This document shows positions 37,903 to 49,760 of a DNA stretch of 64,000 nt, one piece after another. The notes under the pieces are model-generated. The model was not told where the DNA came from, did not search any database, and saw only the letters and a list, made by a program, of their open reading frames with translations. The translations under genes were made by a program, and so were the position numbers. Source of the DNA: Streptomyces spirodelae (GTDB lineage: Bacteria > Actinomycetota > Actinomycetes > Streptomycetales > Streptomycetaceae); NCBI RefSeq assembly GCF_017676385.1, contig NZ_JAFFZN010000007.1, forward strand, positions 169,639-233,638, in the 5' to 3' direction. Each line of letters opens with the position of its first letter. Position 1 is the first letter of the stretch.

Positions 37903-39765
37903 ATGACCGATCAGGCCACCGGGGCCCCGAAACCGCAGCCGCGGGCCCGTAACAGCGGACAGCCCAATTCCGTTCCGGCCCAGGCCGCCCCCCGCATCAC
38001 GGGCGCCCAGTCCCTCATCCGTGCTCTCGAGGAAGTCGGCGCCGACACCGTATTCGGCATCCCCGGCGGCGCCATCCTGCCCGCCTACGACCCGATGATG
38101 GACTCCTCCCGGGTCAAGCACGTCCTGGTCCGCCACGAGCAGGGCGCGGGCCACGCGGCCACCGGCTACGCGCAGGCCACCGGCAAGGTCGGCGTCTGCA
38201 TGGCCACCTCGGGGCCTGGCGCGACCAACCTGGTCACCCCGCTCGCCGACGCGCACATGGACTCCGTGCCGCTGGTCGCCATCACCGGGCAGGTGGCCTC
38301 CGGCGCGATCGGTACCGATGCCTTCCAGGAAGCCGACATCTGCGGCATCTCGATGCCGGTCACCAAGCACAACTTCCTGGTCAGGGACCCCGACGAGATC
38401 CCCAGGATCATCGCCGAGGCATTCCACATCGCCTCCACAGGGCGACCGGGGCCCGTCGTGGTCGACATCGCCAAGGACGCGCTCCAGGGCGAGACCACCT
38501 TCCAGTGGCCGCCCACCACGGAGCTGCCCGGCTACCGCCCGGTGACCAAGCCGCACGGCAAGCAGATCCGGGAGGCCGCCAAGCTGCTGGCCGAGTCCCG
38601 CCGCCCGGTGCTCTACGTCGGCGGCGGCGTCCTGAAGGCGGGCGCGACGGCCGAGCTCAAGGTGCTCGCCGAGCTGACCGGAGCACCGGTGACCACCACC
38701 CTGATGGGCATCGGCGCCTTCCCCGACAGCCACCCGCAGCACCTGGGGATGCCCGGTATGCACGGCACCGTCGCCGCGGTCACCGCGCTGCAGAAGGCCG
38801 ACCTGATCGTCGCCCTCGGCGCCCGCTTCGACGACCGCGTCACCGGCAAGCTGGACTCCTTCGCACCGCACGCCAAGATCGTCCACGCCGACATCGACCC
38901 CGCCGAGATCGGCAAGAACCGCGCCGCCGACGTGCCCATCGTCGGCGACGCCCGCGAGGTGCTGGCCGACCTGGTCGTCGCCCTGCAGAGCGTGGCGGCC
39001 GAACACCCCGGCGAACCGGGCGACCGCTACGCGGACTGGTGGGCGCTGCTGGACCGCTGGCGCAAGACCTACCCGCTCGGCTACGACCTGCCCGAGGACG
39101 GCTCGCTGGCCCCGCAGCAGGTCATCCAGCGCATCGGCGAGCTGGCCCCCGAGGGCACGATCTTCGCCGCGGGCGTCGGCCAGCACCAGATGTGGGCGGC
39201 GCACTTCGTCACCTACGACCAGCCGGCCACCTGGCTCAACTCCGGCGGCCTGGGCACCATGGGCTACGCCGTCCCGGCGGCGCTGGGCGCCAAGGTCGGG
39301 ATGCCCGACCGCGCGGTGTGGGCCATCGACGGCGACGGCTGCTTCCAGATGACCAACCAGGAGCTGGTCACCGCGGCGCTGAACGGGGCGCCCATCAAGG
39401 TGGCCATCATCAACAACGGCGCGCTGGGCATGGTCCGCCAGTGGCAGACCCTCTTCTACAACCAGCGCTACTCCAACACCGTTCTGCACAACGGCGAGGA
39501 GGGCGAGCCGAGCCGGGGCACCCGTATCCCCGACTTCGTCAAGCTCGCCGAGGCCATGGGCTGCGTCGGCATCCGCTGCGAGGACCCCGCACAGCTCGAC
39601 GCGGTCATCGAGAAGGCCAACTCCATCAACGACCGGCCCGTCGTGGTCGACTTCATCGTCCACGAGGACGCCATGGTCTGGCCGATGGTGGCGGCAGGAA
39701 CCTCCAACGACGAGGTCATGGCGGCGCGCGGCGTCCGGCCCGACTTCGGCGACAGCGACGACTGA
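37903..39765 (+). CDS. ilvB: Acetolactate synthase large subunit
   Basis: The 620-aa catalytic subunit of acetohydroxyacid synthase, which condenses pyruvate with pyruvate or 2-oxobutyrate at the first common step of valine, leucine and isoleucine synthesis. The ThDP-activating Glu79 is in [15 protein letters not shown]. The ThDP/Mg motif is [20 protein letters not shown], ending in AIINN. The FAD-binding middle domain is present. About 25 residues of extra polar sequence precede the fold ([20 protein letters not shown]). ATG 37903 follows GAGAAGAG. It begins the ilvB-ilvN-ilvC operon under leader-peptide attenuation. Confidence 0.97.
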   Translation: MTDQATGAPKPQPRARNSGQPNSVPAQAAPRITGAQSLIRALEEVGADTVFGIPGGAILPAYDPMMDSSRVKHVLVRHEQGAGHAATGYAQATGKVGVCMATSGPGATNLVTPLADAHMDSVPLVAITGQVASGAIGTDAFQEADICGISMPVTKHNFLVRDPDEIPRIIAEAFHIASTGRPGPVVVDIAKDALQGETTFQWPPTTELPGYRPVTKPHGKQIREAAKLLAESRRPVLYVGGGVLKAGATAELKVLAELTGAPVTTTLMGIGAFPDSHPQHLGMPGMHGTVAAVTALQKADLIVALGARFDDRVTGKLDSFAPHAKIVHADIDPAEIGKNRAADVPIVGDAREVLADLVVALQSVAAEHPGEPGDRYADWWALLDRWRKTYPLGYDLPEDGSLAPQQVIQRIGELAPEGTIFAAGVGQHQMWAAHFVTYDQPATWLNSGGLGTMGYAVPAALGAKVGMPDRAVWAIDGDGCFQMTNQELVTAALNGAPIKVAIINNGALGMVRQWQTLFYNQRYSNTVLHNGEEGEPSRGTRIPDFVKLAEAMGCVGIRCEDPAQLDAVIEKANSINDRPVVVDFIVHEDAMVWPMVAAGTSNDEVMAARGVRPDFGDSDD

Positions 39766-39796
39766 CGGCCACCGGCAAAGGAAAGGCTTTTTCCCG

Positions 39797-40321
39797 ATGT
39801 CCAAGCACACGCTCTCCGTGCTGGTGGAGAACACCCCCGGCATCCTGGCCAGGATCGCCTCGCTCTTCTCCCGCCGCGGCTTCAACATCGACTCGCTCGC
39901 CGTCGGTGTGACCGAGCACCCCGACATCTCGCGTATCACCATCGTGGTGAACGTCGAGGACCTGCCGCTGGAGCAGGTCACCAAGCAGCTCAACAAGCTG
40001 GTCAACGTCCTCAAGATCGTCGAGCTGGAGCCGTCCTCCGCGGTCCAGCGCGAACTCGTCCTGGTCAAGGTCCGCGCCGAGGGCGAGACCCGCTCGCAGA
40101 TCGTGGAGATCGTTCAGCTCTTCCGCGCCAAGACCGTGGACGTCTCCCCGGAGGCCGTCACCATCGAGGCCACCGGCAGCGCCGACAAGCTGGAGGCGAT
40201 GCTGAGGATGCTGGAGCCGTACGGCATCAAGGAACTGGTGCAGTCCGGCACCATCGCCATAGGGCGCGGCGCCCGCTCCATCACCGACCGGAGCCTGCGC
40301 GCGCTGGAGCGCTCCGCCTAG
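39797..40321 (+). CDS. ilvN: Acetolactate synthase small (regulatory) subunit
   Basis: A 174-aa regulatory subunit that confers valine feedback inhibition and raises activity of IlvB. The N-terminal ACT domain reads HTLSVLVENTPGILARIASL then FSRRGFNIDSLAVG; the C-terminal domain reads LVKVRAEGETRSQIVEIVQL and ends with GARSITDRSLRALERSA. ATG 39797 lies 31 bases after the ilvB stop, with AAAGGAAAGG upstream. Full length for the family. Confidence 0.97.
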   Translation: MSKHTLSVLVENTPGILARIASLFSRRGFNIDSLAVGVTEHPDISRITIVVNVEDLPLEQVTKQLNKLVNVLKIVELEPSSAVQRELVLVKVRAEGETRSQIVEIVQLFRAKTVDVSPEAVTIEATGSADKLEAMLRMLEPYGIKELVQSGTIAIGRGARSITDRSLRALERSA

Positions 40322-40362
40322 ACCGTTCGCCCCTGACACACCCCGTCAGCCCGGCCGCGTAG

Positions 40363-41403
<1,041 letters not shown>

Positions 41404-41416
41404 CCCTCACCCTGTC

Positions 41417-41466
41417 GTGGGCAATCGGTCCGTCCCGCCCCTCGCGCGTACGGACCGATTGCCCAC
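41417..41466 (+). terminator. Strong hairpin ending the ilv operon
   Basis: A perfect 17-bp inverted repeat: GTGGGCAATCGGTCCGT at 41417-41433 and ACGGACCGATTGCCCAC at 41450-41466, with a 16-base loop, begins 14 bases after the ilvC stop. No T run follows. It separates the ilv operon from serA. Confidence 0.88.
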
Positions 41467-41592
41467 GCCCATGAGCTCCCGCCGATAGACTGCTGAGCCA
41501 CAGGCTCACAGCGTCGTGCGTCTGCCTCCTCCCCAGCCGCCCCGCAGGGAACCCGCAGGGAAAACGCGCCGTCCCAAGAATGTGGAGACCAC

Positions 41593-43182
41593 GTGAGCAA
41601 GCCCGTAGTACTCATCGCCGAAGAGCTGTCGCCCGCGACCGTCGACGCGCTGGGCCCGGATTTCGAGATCCGGCACTGTGACGGCGCCAATCGCGACGAA
41701 CTCCTCCCCGCTCTCGCTGAGGTGGACGCCGTCCTCGTCCGCTCCGCCACCAAGATCGACGCCGAGGCCATCGCCGCGGCGAAGAAGCTCAAGGTGGTCG
41801 CCCGCGCCGGTGTCGGGCTCGACAACGTGGACGTGCCCGCCGCCACCAAGGCGGGCGTGATGGTGGTCAACGCCCCCACCTCCAACATCGTCACCGCAGC
41901 GGAGCTGGCCTGCGGCCTGCTCATCGCCACGGCCCGCAACATCCCGCAGGCCAACACCGCGCTCAAGAACGGCGAGTGGAAGCGCAGCAAGTACACCGGT
42001 GTGGAGCTGAGCGAGAAGACGCTCGGCGTCGTCGGCCTCGGCCGCATCGGGGTGCTGGTCGCGCAGCGCATGTCGGCGTTCGGGATGAAGGTCGTCGCCT
42101 ACGACCCGTTCGTGCAGCCCGCGCGGGCCGCGCAGATGGGCGTGAAGCTGCTCTCGCTGGACGAGCTGCTCCAGGTCGCGGACTTCATCACCGTCCACCT
42201 GCCGAAGACCCCCGAGACGCTGGGGCTCATCGGCGACGAGGCGCTGCACAAGGTCAAGCCGAACGTGCGCATCGTCAACGCGGCGCGCGGCGGCATCGTG
42301 GACGAGGAGGCGCTGGCCTCGGCGCTCAAGGAGGGCCGCGTGGCGGGCGCGGGCCTGGATGTGTACGCCTCCGAGCCGTGCACCGACTCCCCGCTGTTCG
42401 CCTTCGACCAGGTGGTGTGCACTCCGCACCTGGGGGCCTCCACCGGTGAGGCGCAGGAGAAGGCGGGCATCGCGGTCGCCAAGTCGGTGCGGCTGGCGCT
42501 GGCGGGCGAGCTGGTGCCCGACGCGGTCAACGTCCAGGGCGGGGTGATCGCCGAGGACGTGCGCCCGGCACTGCCGCTCGCGGAGAAGCTGGGCCGGATC
42601 TTCACCGCGCTGGCCGGCGAGGTCGCCGTCCGGCTGGACGTCGAGGTCTACGGCGAGATCACCCAGCACGATGTGAAGGTGCTGGAGCTCTCCGCGCTCA
42701 AGGGCGTGTTCGAGGACGTGGTGGACGAGACGGTCTCCTATGTCAACGCGCCGCTGTTCGCGCAGGAGCGGGGCGTCGAGGTGCGGCTGACCACCTCCAG
42801 CGAGTCCGCCGAGCACCGCAATGTGGTGACCGTGCGCGGCACCCTGGCAGGCGGTGAGGAGGTCTCCGCCTCCGGCACGCTGGCCGGGCCCAAGCATCTG
42901 CAGAAGATCGTCGCCATCAACGAGCACGGCGTCGACCTCGCGGTCGCCGACCACATGGCGTTCCTGCGCTACAGCGACCGCCCCGGCGTCGTCGGCACCG
43001 TCGGCCGCGTCCTGGGCGAGGCGGGCATCAACATCGCCGGCATGCAGGTCTCCCGCGCGGAAGAGGGCGGCGAGGCACTGGTCGCGCTGACGGTGGACGA
43101 CACCATCGGCGCCACTGTCCTCACGGAGATCGGTGAGGAGATCGGGGCCACCCATGCTCGGGCGGTCAACCTCACGGAGTGA
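41593..43182 (+). CDS. serA: D-3-phosphoglycerate dehydrogenase
   Basis: A 529-aa enzyme for the first step of serine synthesis, oxidising 3-phosphoglycerate with NAD+. The Rossmann motif is VVGLGRIGVLVAQRMSAFG. Catalytic Arg lies in VNAARGGIVDEEALA, Glu in DVYASEPCTDSP and His in CTPHLGASTGEAQEKAG. The chain continues through the intervening domain to a C-terminal ACT domain (FLRYSDRPGVVGTVGRVLGE, INIAGMQVSRAEEGG) that binds serine for feedback, as in the long mycobacterial type. GTG 41593 follows GGAGACCAC. The 126-base upstream region has TAGACT at 41486-41491 as a possible -10. Confidence 0.97.
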   Translation: MSKPVVLIAEELSPATVDALGPDFEIRHCDGANRDELLPALAEVDAVLVRSATKIDAEAIAAAKKLKVVARAGVGLDNVDVPAATKAGVMVVNAPTSNIVTAAELACGLLIATARNIPQANTALKNGEWKRSKYTGVELSEKTLGVVGLGRIGVLVAQRMSAFGMKVVAYDPFVQPARAAQMGVKLLSLDELLQVADFITVHLPKTPETLGLIGDEALHKVKPNVRIVNAARGGIVDEEALASALKEGRVAGAGLDVYASEPCTDSPLFAFDQVVCTPHLGASTGEAQEKAGIAVAKSVRLALAGELVPDAVNVQGGVIAEDVRPALPLAEKLGRIFTALAGEVAVRLDVEVYGEITQHDVKVLELSALKGVFEDVVDETVSYVNAPLFAQERGVEVRLTTSSESAEHRNVVTVRGTLAGGEEVSASGTLAGPKHLQKIVAINEHGVDLAVADHMAFLRYSDRPGVVGTVGRVLGEAGINIAGMQVSRAEEGGEALVALTVDDTIGATVLTEIGEEIGATHARAVNLTE

Positions 43183-43183
43183 G

Positions 43184-43309
43184 TTTCCGGTGAGGGGGTG
43201 CCTGCCCACGGCGGTCGGTTGCGGGATGCGGGTCCGTTTGTGGTTGCGCGCGCCCACGCGGCGGAGCCGCACATCCGACACAGTCCCGCGCCCCTGATGG
43301 GGCGCCCCG
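43184..43309. repeat. Dispersed intergenic repeat with GCGCCCC hairpin
   Basis: Between the convergent ends of serA and the PucR-type gene lies the scattered Streptomyces element: GGTTGCGGGATGCGGGTCCG, TTTGTGGTTGCGCGCGCCCA and the core GCGCCCC-TGAT-GGGGCGC (43288-43305). The core is a perfect 7-bp stem with a 4-base loop and may end transcription from both sides. Confidence 0.8.
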
Positions 43310-44512
43310 CTAGAACAGCCGGGCCGTCTTCAAGGCCATGTGCAGCAGGAGGCGGTCTTCGCCTTCGTCCAGGTCGAGGCCGGTGAGGCGTTCGACGCGG
43401 GAGAGGCGGTAGTAGAGGGTCTGGCGGTGGATGCCCAGCGCTGCCGCCGCCCGGCCTGCCTGGCCCGCGCAGTCGAGGAAGACCTCGGCTGTGCGGGCCA
43501 GTTCGCTGTGAGCGGGGCGGAGCAGTTCCCGTACGGCGGGGTCGGGCAGGGAGTCCGCCGCGCGGGGGATGCCGGTGAGCAGCCGGTAGGGGCCGATGGC
43601 GTCCCACTCGGCGAGGCCGCCCGGTACGGCCGCGGCTGAGGCGGCTCTCGCCGCGGCGCGGGCCTCGTGCCAGGCCGCGGGCAGGTCGGTCAGGCCGGTA
43701 CGCGGACTGCTCAGCCCCGCCGTGAGGCCCGCGCCGCCGGCGGCCTCGCCGGTCGCGGCCCGGCCCGCCGAGCGCAGCAGCCGGTCGGCCGCGGTACGGG
43801 CCGCCTCCAGGCCGTGCGGAGTGCGCAGCCGTACCAGCGCTGCCAGTGCGCCGTCGCGTACGCACTGCGCCGCGAGCCGGGGGAGGGCGGTGGGCAGCGG
43901 CCCCGCGCCCGGGTCCTCTTCCTCCGGCCACGGCACCACCGCAACCAGTACCAGCGGCCCCGACGCGGCCTCGCCGACGGCGGCGGCCAGTGCGGCGACG
44001 GCCTCCTCCCGTGCCGCGCCGCCGCGTTCGGCGAGCGCGGCGTGCAGGAACCGGCCCGTCCGCTCCTCGGAGCGGGCGTCGGCTGCGAGCTGGGCACCGG
44101 TGCGGTCGGCGACGGCCATCGCGGCGGCCAGCCGTGGATCGGTCAGCTCCAGTTCTCCGTCGTCCAGCAGCCAGATGTAGCCGTGCACGACCCCGTGGTC
44201 CCGCACCGGCAGACAGATCCTGCCGTGCACCACCCCGGCGGCCGGGTCGGGCGGGATACGTACCGGGCCGCTCGCCCTGGCGATGCCGTAGCTCTCGAAG
44301 AAGGCCCGCACGGCCGGAGCGGAGCGCCGCTGAAGGATGGTGCGGGTCCGCACCGCGTCCAGCTCCAGGCCGGTGACCTGCTCCTCGTCGCCGTCGGCCG
44401 CGCCCTCGTGCGCGCCGAAGGCGATCAGGGAGAAGTCCCGGCCCTCCAGCGTCGCGGGGGTGCCCAGCAGCTGGGAGACCTCGTCGATCAGCGCCTGATA
44501 GTCCTCGCGCAT
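43310..44512 (-). CDS. PucR family transcriptional regulator of proline catabolism (probable)
   Basis: A 400-aa regulator with a C-terminal PucR-type HTH (AAALGIHRQTLYYRLSRVER, then LTGLDLDEGEDRLLLHMALK). A GAF-like sensory part holds CLPVRDHGVVHGYIWLLDDG. It is transcribed divergently from the proline dehydrogenase gene, and PucR-type activators next to PRODH/P5CDH pairs in actinobacteria (PruR) switch proline use on, so that is its likely job; this is context inference. ATG 44512 follows GAGGAG by 8 bases, better than an in-frame start further up. It is convergent with serA. Confidence 0.85.
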   Translation of the reverse strand: MREDYQALIDEVSQLLGTPATLEGRDFSLIAFGAHEGAADGDEEQVTGLELDAVRTRTILQRRSAPAVRAFFESYGIARASGPVRIPPDPAAGVVHGRICLPVRDHGVVHGYIWLLDDGELELTDPRLAAAMAVADRTGAQLAADARSEERTGRFLHAALAERGGAAREEAVAALAAAVGEAASGPLVLVAVVPWPEEEDPGAGPLPTALPRLAAQCVRDGALAALVRLRTPHGLEAARTAADRLLRSAGRAATGEAAGGAGLTAGLSSPRTGLTDLPAAWHEARAAARAASAAAVPGGLAEWDAIGPYRLLTGIPRAADSLPDPAVRELLRPAHSELARTAEVFLDCAGQAGRAAAALGIHRQTLYYRLSRVERLTGLDLDEGEDRLLLHMALKTARLF

Positions 44513-44595
44513 GGGCAGATCTCCTCGGGGGCTGAGCTGGGCTGGTATGGGCCGGGGCGGGGCGGCTCGGGGTGGTGTTCGCCCTCCATTCTCAT

Positions 44596-44650
44596 ACACG
44601 TGTCTGAGAGCCGGACCACGGACGCGTGACACCTGTCGATGGTCCGGCTC
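44596..44650. promoter_or_regulatory. Operator-like inverted repeats before the proline catabolic genes
   Basis: GAGCCGGACCA at 44608-44618 and TGGTCCGGCTC at 44640-44650 form a perfect 11-bp inverted repeat with a 21-base spacer. Just beside it is the 8-bp palindrome ACACGTGT at 44596-44603. Both lie in the divergent gap between the PucR-type gene and proline dehydrogenase, about 100 bases before the latter, suiting binding by a dimeric activator. A terminator role is unlikely, since neither gene ends here. Confidence 0.55.
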
Positions 44651-44747
44651 GTGGCGCGATCCTTAACTTTCTAGTGGCTCCCGCGTCACGCCTTCGCTGC
44701 GCGCACGCCATCGAGCCACCGACAAGAACAATCCGTGGAGGTGCCCC

Positions 44748-45674
44748 GTGCTGGGACCCGTGCTCCTCGCCGCCGCGCGCAGCGACAGCATCCGCCGCCT
44801 CGTCTCGGCCGCTCCGGTGACCCGCCCCATGGTGGACCGGTTCGTGGCGGGCGAGCAGCTCGATCAGTGTCTGGCCTCGGTGGCGACGCTCGCCGAGCGC
44901 GGTATGCAGGTCACCATCGACCATCTGGGCGAGGACATCACCGACCGGTCGGAAGCCCTCCGCAACCGTGATGCCTACCTCGCGCTGACCGACGCGCTGG
45001 CCGGCGCCGGGCTCGCGGAGCACGCCGAGATGTCGGTCAAGCTCTCCGCCTTCGGGCAGGCGCTCCCGGGCGGGCACGACCTGGCGGCGGAGAACGTGCT
45101 GCCCGTCGTCGAGGCAGCCACCGCGGCGGGGACGACGGTCACCCTCGACATGGAGGACCACACCACCGTCGACTCCACGCTCGCCATTCTGGGGCAGCTG
45201 CGCGAGCGGTTCCCCGGTACCGGTGCCGTGCTCCAGTCCTATCTGTTCCGCACCGAGGAGGACTGCCACGCGCTGGCCGGTGAGGGCTCCCGGGTCCGCC
45301 TGGTCAAGGGCGCGTACAACGAGCCCGCCGAGGTCGCCTACCAGGACAAACGCGAGGTCGACCGGGCGTATGTGCGCTGCCTGAAGATCCTGATGGCCGG
45401 CAACGGCTACCCCATGGTGGGTTCCCACGATCCCCGCATGGTGGCCATCGCCCAGAATCTGGCCGAGCGTTACGGTCGAAAGCGGGACGAGTACGAATTC
45501 CAGATGCTGTACGGCATCCGCGGGGCCGAGCAGGAGCGACTGGTCGCGCAGGGGCACCGGATGCGTATCTACGTCCCCTACGGCACCGACTGGTACGGCT
45601 ACTTCATGCGACGCCTCGCGGAGCGCCCCGCGAACCTGGCCTTCTTCCTGCGGTCCCTGATAACCCGCAGCTGA
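44748..45674 (+). CDS. Proline dehydrogenase (monofunctional)
   Basis: A 308-aa FAD enzyme that oxidises proline to 1-pyrroline-5-carboxylate and passes electrons to the quinone pool. It is a stand-alone PRODH barrel, unlike fused PutA. Landmarks: MSVKLSAFGQALPGG, TVTLDMEDHTTVDSTLAIL, RLVKGAYNEPAEVAYQDK and the C-terminal YGYFMRRLAERPANLAFFLR. GTG 44748 follows GGAGGTG closely. The next gene, 45 bases on, performs the second step, so the two form one operon controlled by the divergent PucR-type regulator. Confidence 0.95.
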   Translation: MLGPVLLAAARSDSIRRLVSAAPVTRPMVDRFVAGEQLDQCLASVATLAERGMQVTIDHLGEDITDRSEALRNRDAYLALTDALAGAGLAEHAEMSVKLSAFGQALPGGHDLAAENVLPVVEAATAAGTTVTLDMEDHTTVDSTLAILGQLRERFPGTGAVLQSYLFRTEEDCHALAGEGSRVRLVKGAYNEPAEVAYQDKREVDRAYVRCLKILMAGNGYPMVGSHDPRMVAIAQNLAERYGRKRDEYEFQMLYGIRGAEQERLVAQGHRMRIYVPYGTDWYGYFMRRLAERPANLAFFLRSLITRS

Positions 45675-45719
45675 GACGCCGGCAACACCGACCGCCCGAA
45701 CCCGACACAAGGAGCAACC

Positions 45720-47351
<1,632 letters not shown>

Positions 47352-47378
47352 GGCCCCCGCGTGGCCCTTGTGCGATGA

Positions 47379-47407
47379 GGGCCCGGCCCCCGGAGGGGGC
47401 CGGGCCC
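47379..47407 (+). terminator. Hairpin terminator after the proline operon
   Basis: GGGCCCGGCCCCC at 47379-47391 pairs perfectly with GGGGGCCGGGCCC at 47395-47407 around a 3-base loop (GGA), 27 bases after the pruA stop. CTCTCTTTT follows, so this is close to a classical rho-independent terminator. Confidence 0.9.
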
Positions 47408-47449
47408 GCTCTCTTTTGTCCCTCTCCGGTGTGGGCCTCGTCTCAGATA

Positions 47450-47513
47450 GTAGGAAGCCCAACTAATTGGCGAGACATCACGGCTCTCGGCTTCTATCTT
47501 TGTAGGAAGCCGA
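47450..47513. promoter_or_regulatory. AT-richer element with repeated GTAGGAAGCC sites
   Basis: In a stretch far less GC-rich than its surroundings, GTAGGAAGCC occurs at 47450-47459 and 47502-47511. An inverted relative, TCGGCTTC at 47487-47494, pairs with GAAGCCGA at 47506-47513. The direct and inverted copies look like sites for a dimeric DNA-binding protein or the promoter of the small gene at 47669. The rest of the 317-base gap holds the pruA terminator and no other gene that I can support. Confidence 0.5.
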
Positions 47514-47668
47514 TCGTCTCGCTCGACCGAGCGCTTCGCGGATGTGACGCCCGTGCGTCCCAGGCAGGTGATCCCTGCCGCACCGGTTGTCCCCGCGCCG
47601 TTGGCTGTCCGGCAGATCTCTCCTTGCGTCCTTGCGTCCACGCGTCGTGCAGAAGGAGTTGCATTCCT

Positions 47669-47797
47669 ATGGCCACGCCCACAGCCACCCACGTCCCCGC
47701 CTCCCGCGTCCGCCGTTCGCGGGCTGCGGCCCGCCTCCGTGAGGAGGACCGCCGCAAGGCGGCCGAAGCCCTCCAGCGCGCCTTCGACCGCCGCTGA
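47669..47797 (+). CDS. Small basic protein (42 aa)
   Basis: A 42-aa protein MATPTATHVPASRVRRSRAA followed by ARLREEDRRKAAEALQRAFD and RR. AGAAGGAG lies 8 bases before the ATG, which makes a real gene likely despite its size. The first half is polar, the second a basic amphipathic helix. There is no membrane segment. Codon third positions are G/C rich as in true genes. I do not know its function; small Arg-rich proteins of this kind may bind nucleic acid. It is transcribed alone and ends before a dispersed repeat. Confidence 0.7.
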   Translation: MATPTATHVPASRVRRSRAAARLREEDRRKAAEALQRAFDRR

Positions 47798-47879
47798 CCT
47801 CTACGGGGCGCGCCCAGCCGCTGCAAAAGGTCGCCCTTGGCAGCTCGCGTGCCCCGCAATGGGGGCTGCGCTTGCCGGC

Positions 47880-48010
47880 CCTGCGCCTGGGGGTGCCCCC
47901 TGCTCGAAGAGCTCAGGGGAGCAGACCTCCCAAGCACAGCGGGAGGATGCGCCCCGTCAGGGGCGCGGGGAGCGGCGCGAGCGACCACAACGCGCCCGCA
48001 GTCTGCAACG
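47880..48010. repeat. Dispersed intergenic repeat with GCGCCCC hairpin
   Basis: Between the convergent ends of the small basic gene and the phosphatase gene lies another copy of the scattered element: GGGGTGCCCCCTGCTCGAAG, the core GCGCCCC-GTCA-GGGGCGC (47949-47966), and GCGACCACAACGCGCCCGCA. It is in the reverse order of the copy at 43184-43309. The perfect 7-bp stem could end transcription in both directions. Confidence 0.8.
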
Positions 48011-48036
48011 GACAGACAGGGGCAGCCCCTCCCCGG

Positions 48037-49632
48037 TCAGCGGCGCACCACGAAGTGGTCCACGCGGCGGCCGGAGCCGGACAGCGCTGTCGCCGAGAGC
48101 GACGGCCGTCGCCCACCCCGGCACTCGACCGCGAGGAACGAGAACCCCGTGTAGCGGACCCGGGACCAGTCCACCCGGCCCCGCTCCGACGCCCCGCCCT
48201 TCATCCAGCGGACACCCGCAACGCTGTCCCGCTCCTCGACGTGCCCCTCATAGCTGTCCGGCGCCGAGAAGTCGTACAGCTCCCTCCCGGCCCCGCCGGC
48301 GGTGACGTACACCGTGCCGTCCCGCACGGGATCGGTCGCATCGCCCACCCGCACCGCCCGGGTCGGCGAACCACCCCGCAGCGGATCGGTCCGCTCGTAC
48401 ACATGGTTGTGCCCGTTGATCACCAGATCGACGTGGTGCTGTTCGAACAGCGTCACCCACGCGTCGCGCACGCCGCCGTCCGAACCGTGTGTGGCGGTCG
48501 AGTACGCGCAGTGGTGGAAGAAGACGACGACGAAGTCGATCCCTCGGGCGGCCCGCATCCGCTTCAGTGTCCGCTCCAGCCACCTGGTCTGCGCTCCGTC
48601 CGTGTAGCCGAGGTTGGCCGGGATCTCGTAGGAGACGTCGTTCGCGTCGAGGGCGATGACCCCGATGTTCCCGTACTCGAACGCGTAGACACCCGGGGCT
48701 CTGGCCGGGTCGGGGCCGTTGCCGGGCAGGGACCATCGGGCTGCCTGGCCGCCGTAGCCCTCGGGGGAGTACCACGCCTCCATGTCGTGGTTGCCGGTGG
48801 TCACCATCCACGGCACGCGGGAGGCGACCGGCTCGGTCTGGGCGAGGTACTGGTCCCATACCCGCGCGTCGTAGGTGTCGGACTTCTTGCCGTGCCCGGT
48901 GTCGTCGGCGTAGCAGATGTCGCCCGCGTGCAGATGGAAGGCCGGGTTCTGGCCGAGCAGCAGCTGGTTGGTGGCGAGCGCGTCCGGGCCGACGCCCTGG
49001 TCGCCGAAGGCGGTGAAGACGAACGGCTCTCCGCCGCCGTCCGGCGCGGTGGTGAACGAGCCCACGGTGCCCAGGCGTTCGGCCGAGGCGGGGTCGAAGC
49101 CCTCGTGGCCGACGCCGTAGTAATAGGTGGTGCCCGGGCGCAGCCCGTCCAGGCGGGCGTGCAGATGGAGCTGCTCGACGGCGGGCAGGTGGCGGCGGAG
49201 CGACGGGGTGTGCAGCGCGCGTACCTCGGCGGCCACTCTGCCCTCCAGCTCCCAGGGCCTGGGCCCGAACCGCAAATACGGCTTCCGGACCGCGAACGGC
49301 ACCTGCCAGGAGACCCGCATCTGCGTCCTCGGGTCCGCGCCGAACGCCAGATGGCGGCCGAACGGTGCCACGTGCCTGCCGTCCACGATGGCGCGGGACA
49401 GCACCGGCTCAGGACTGCGGCCGGCGGTGTGCCGGGCGCCCTGGCGGAGGGCCGCGTCCGAGCCGAGCACCAGGACGCCGGCTCCGGCGGCGCCCGCGGC
49501 CGCCAGTCCGCCGCCGCGCAGCACTCCGCGCCGGGTCAGCTTCGCGCGCAGGTACGCGTGTTGTTCGGCCATACTCATCCGTGCGGCGAGGCGGGCGGGG
49601 ACGCCGAGGTCGGGCAGGTCGTTCGCGGCCAT
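48037..49632 (-). CDS. Tat-exported purple acid phosphatase-like metallophosphoesterase
   Basis: A 531-aa secreted phosphatase. A twin-arginine signal lies at residues about 30-60 ([20 protein letters not shown]). A fibronectin-like N-terminal domain follows, with [17 protein letters not shown] and [12 protein letters not shown], then the catalytic domain with all metal motifs: [37 protein letters not shown] and [10 protein letters not shown]. Such enzymes release phosphate from organic phosphates outside the cell. ATG 49632 starts [13 protein letters not shown] 49638 in frame has a GGGAG at closer spacing and is possible. It is divergent from leuB. Confidence 0.9.
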   Translation of the reverse strand: MAANDLPDLGVPARLAARMSMAEQHAYLRAKLTRRGVLRGGGLAAAGAAGAGVLVLGSDAALRQGARHTAGRSPEPVLSRAIVDGRHVAPFGRHLAFGADPRTQMRVSWQVPFAVRKPYLRFGPRPWELEGRVAAEVRALHTPSLRRHLPAVEQLHLHARLDGLRPGTTYYYGVGHEGFDPASAERLGTVGSFTTAPDGGGEPFVFTAFGDQGVGPDALATNQLLLGQNPAFHLHAGDICYADDTGHGKKSDTYDARVWDQYLAQTEPVASRVPWMVTTGNHDMEAWYSPEGYGGQAARWSLPGNGPDPARAPGVYAFEYGNIGVIALDANDVSYEIPANLGYTDGAQTRWLERTLKRMRAARGIDFVVVFFHHCAYSTATHGSDGGVRDAWVTLFEQHHVDLVINGHNHVYERTDPLRGGSPTRAVRVGDATDPVRDGTVYVTAGGAGRELYDFSAPDSYEGHVEERDSVAGVRWMKGGASERGRVDWSRVRYTGFSFLAVECRGGRRPSLSATALSGSGRRVDHFVVRR

Positions 49633-49760
49633 GGACACCAAGCTCCCAGCGGGTGTCAACTGCCGGAAGACACCGGCGGATACACGCCGTGAACGGTATG
49701 CGTCGTCCGTCATACGGACAGCTTTATGTCACAGCCTGGGACGGGGAGTATCGTCCGCGC

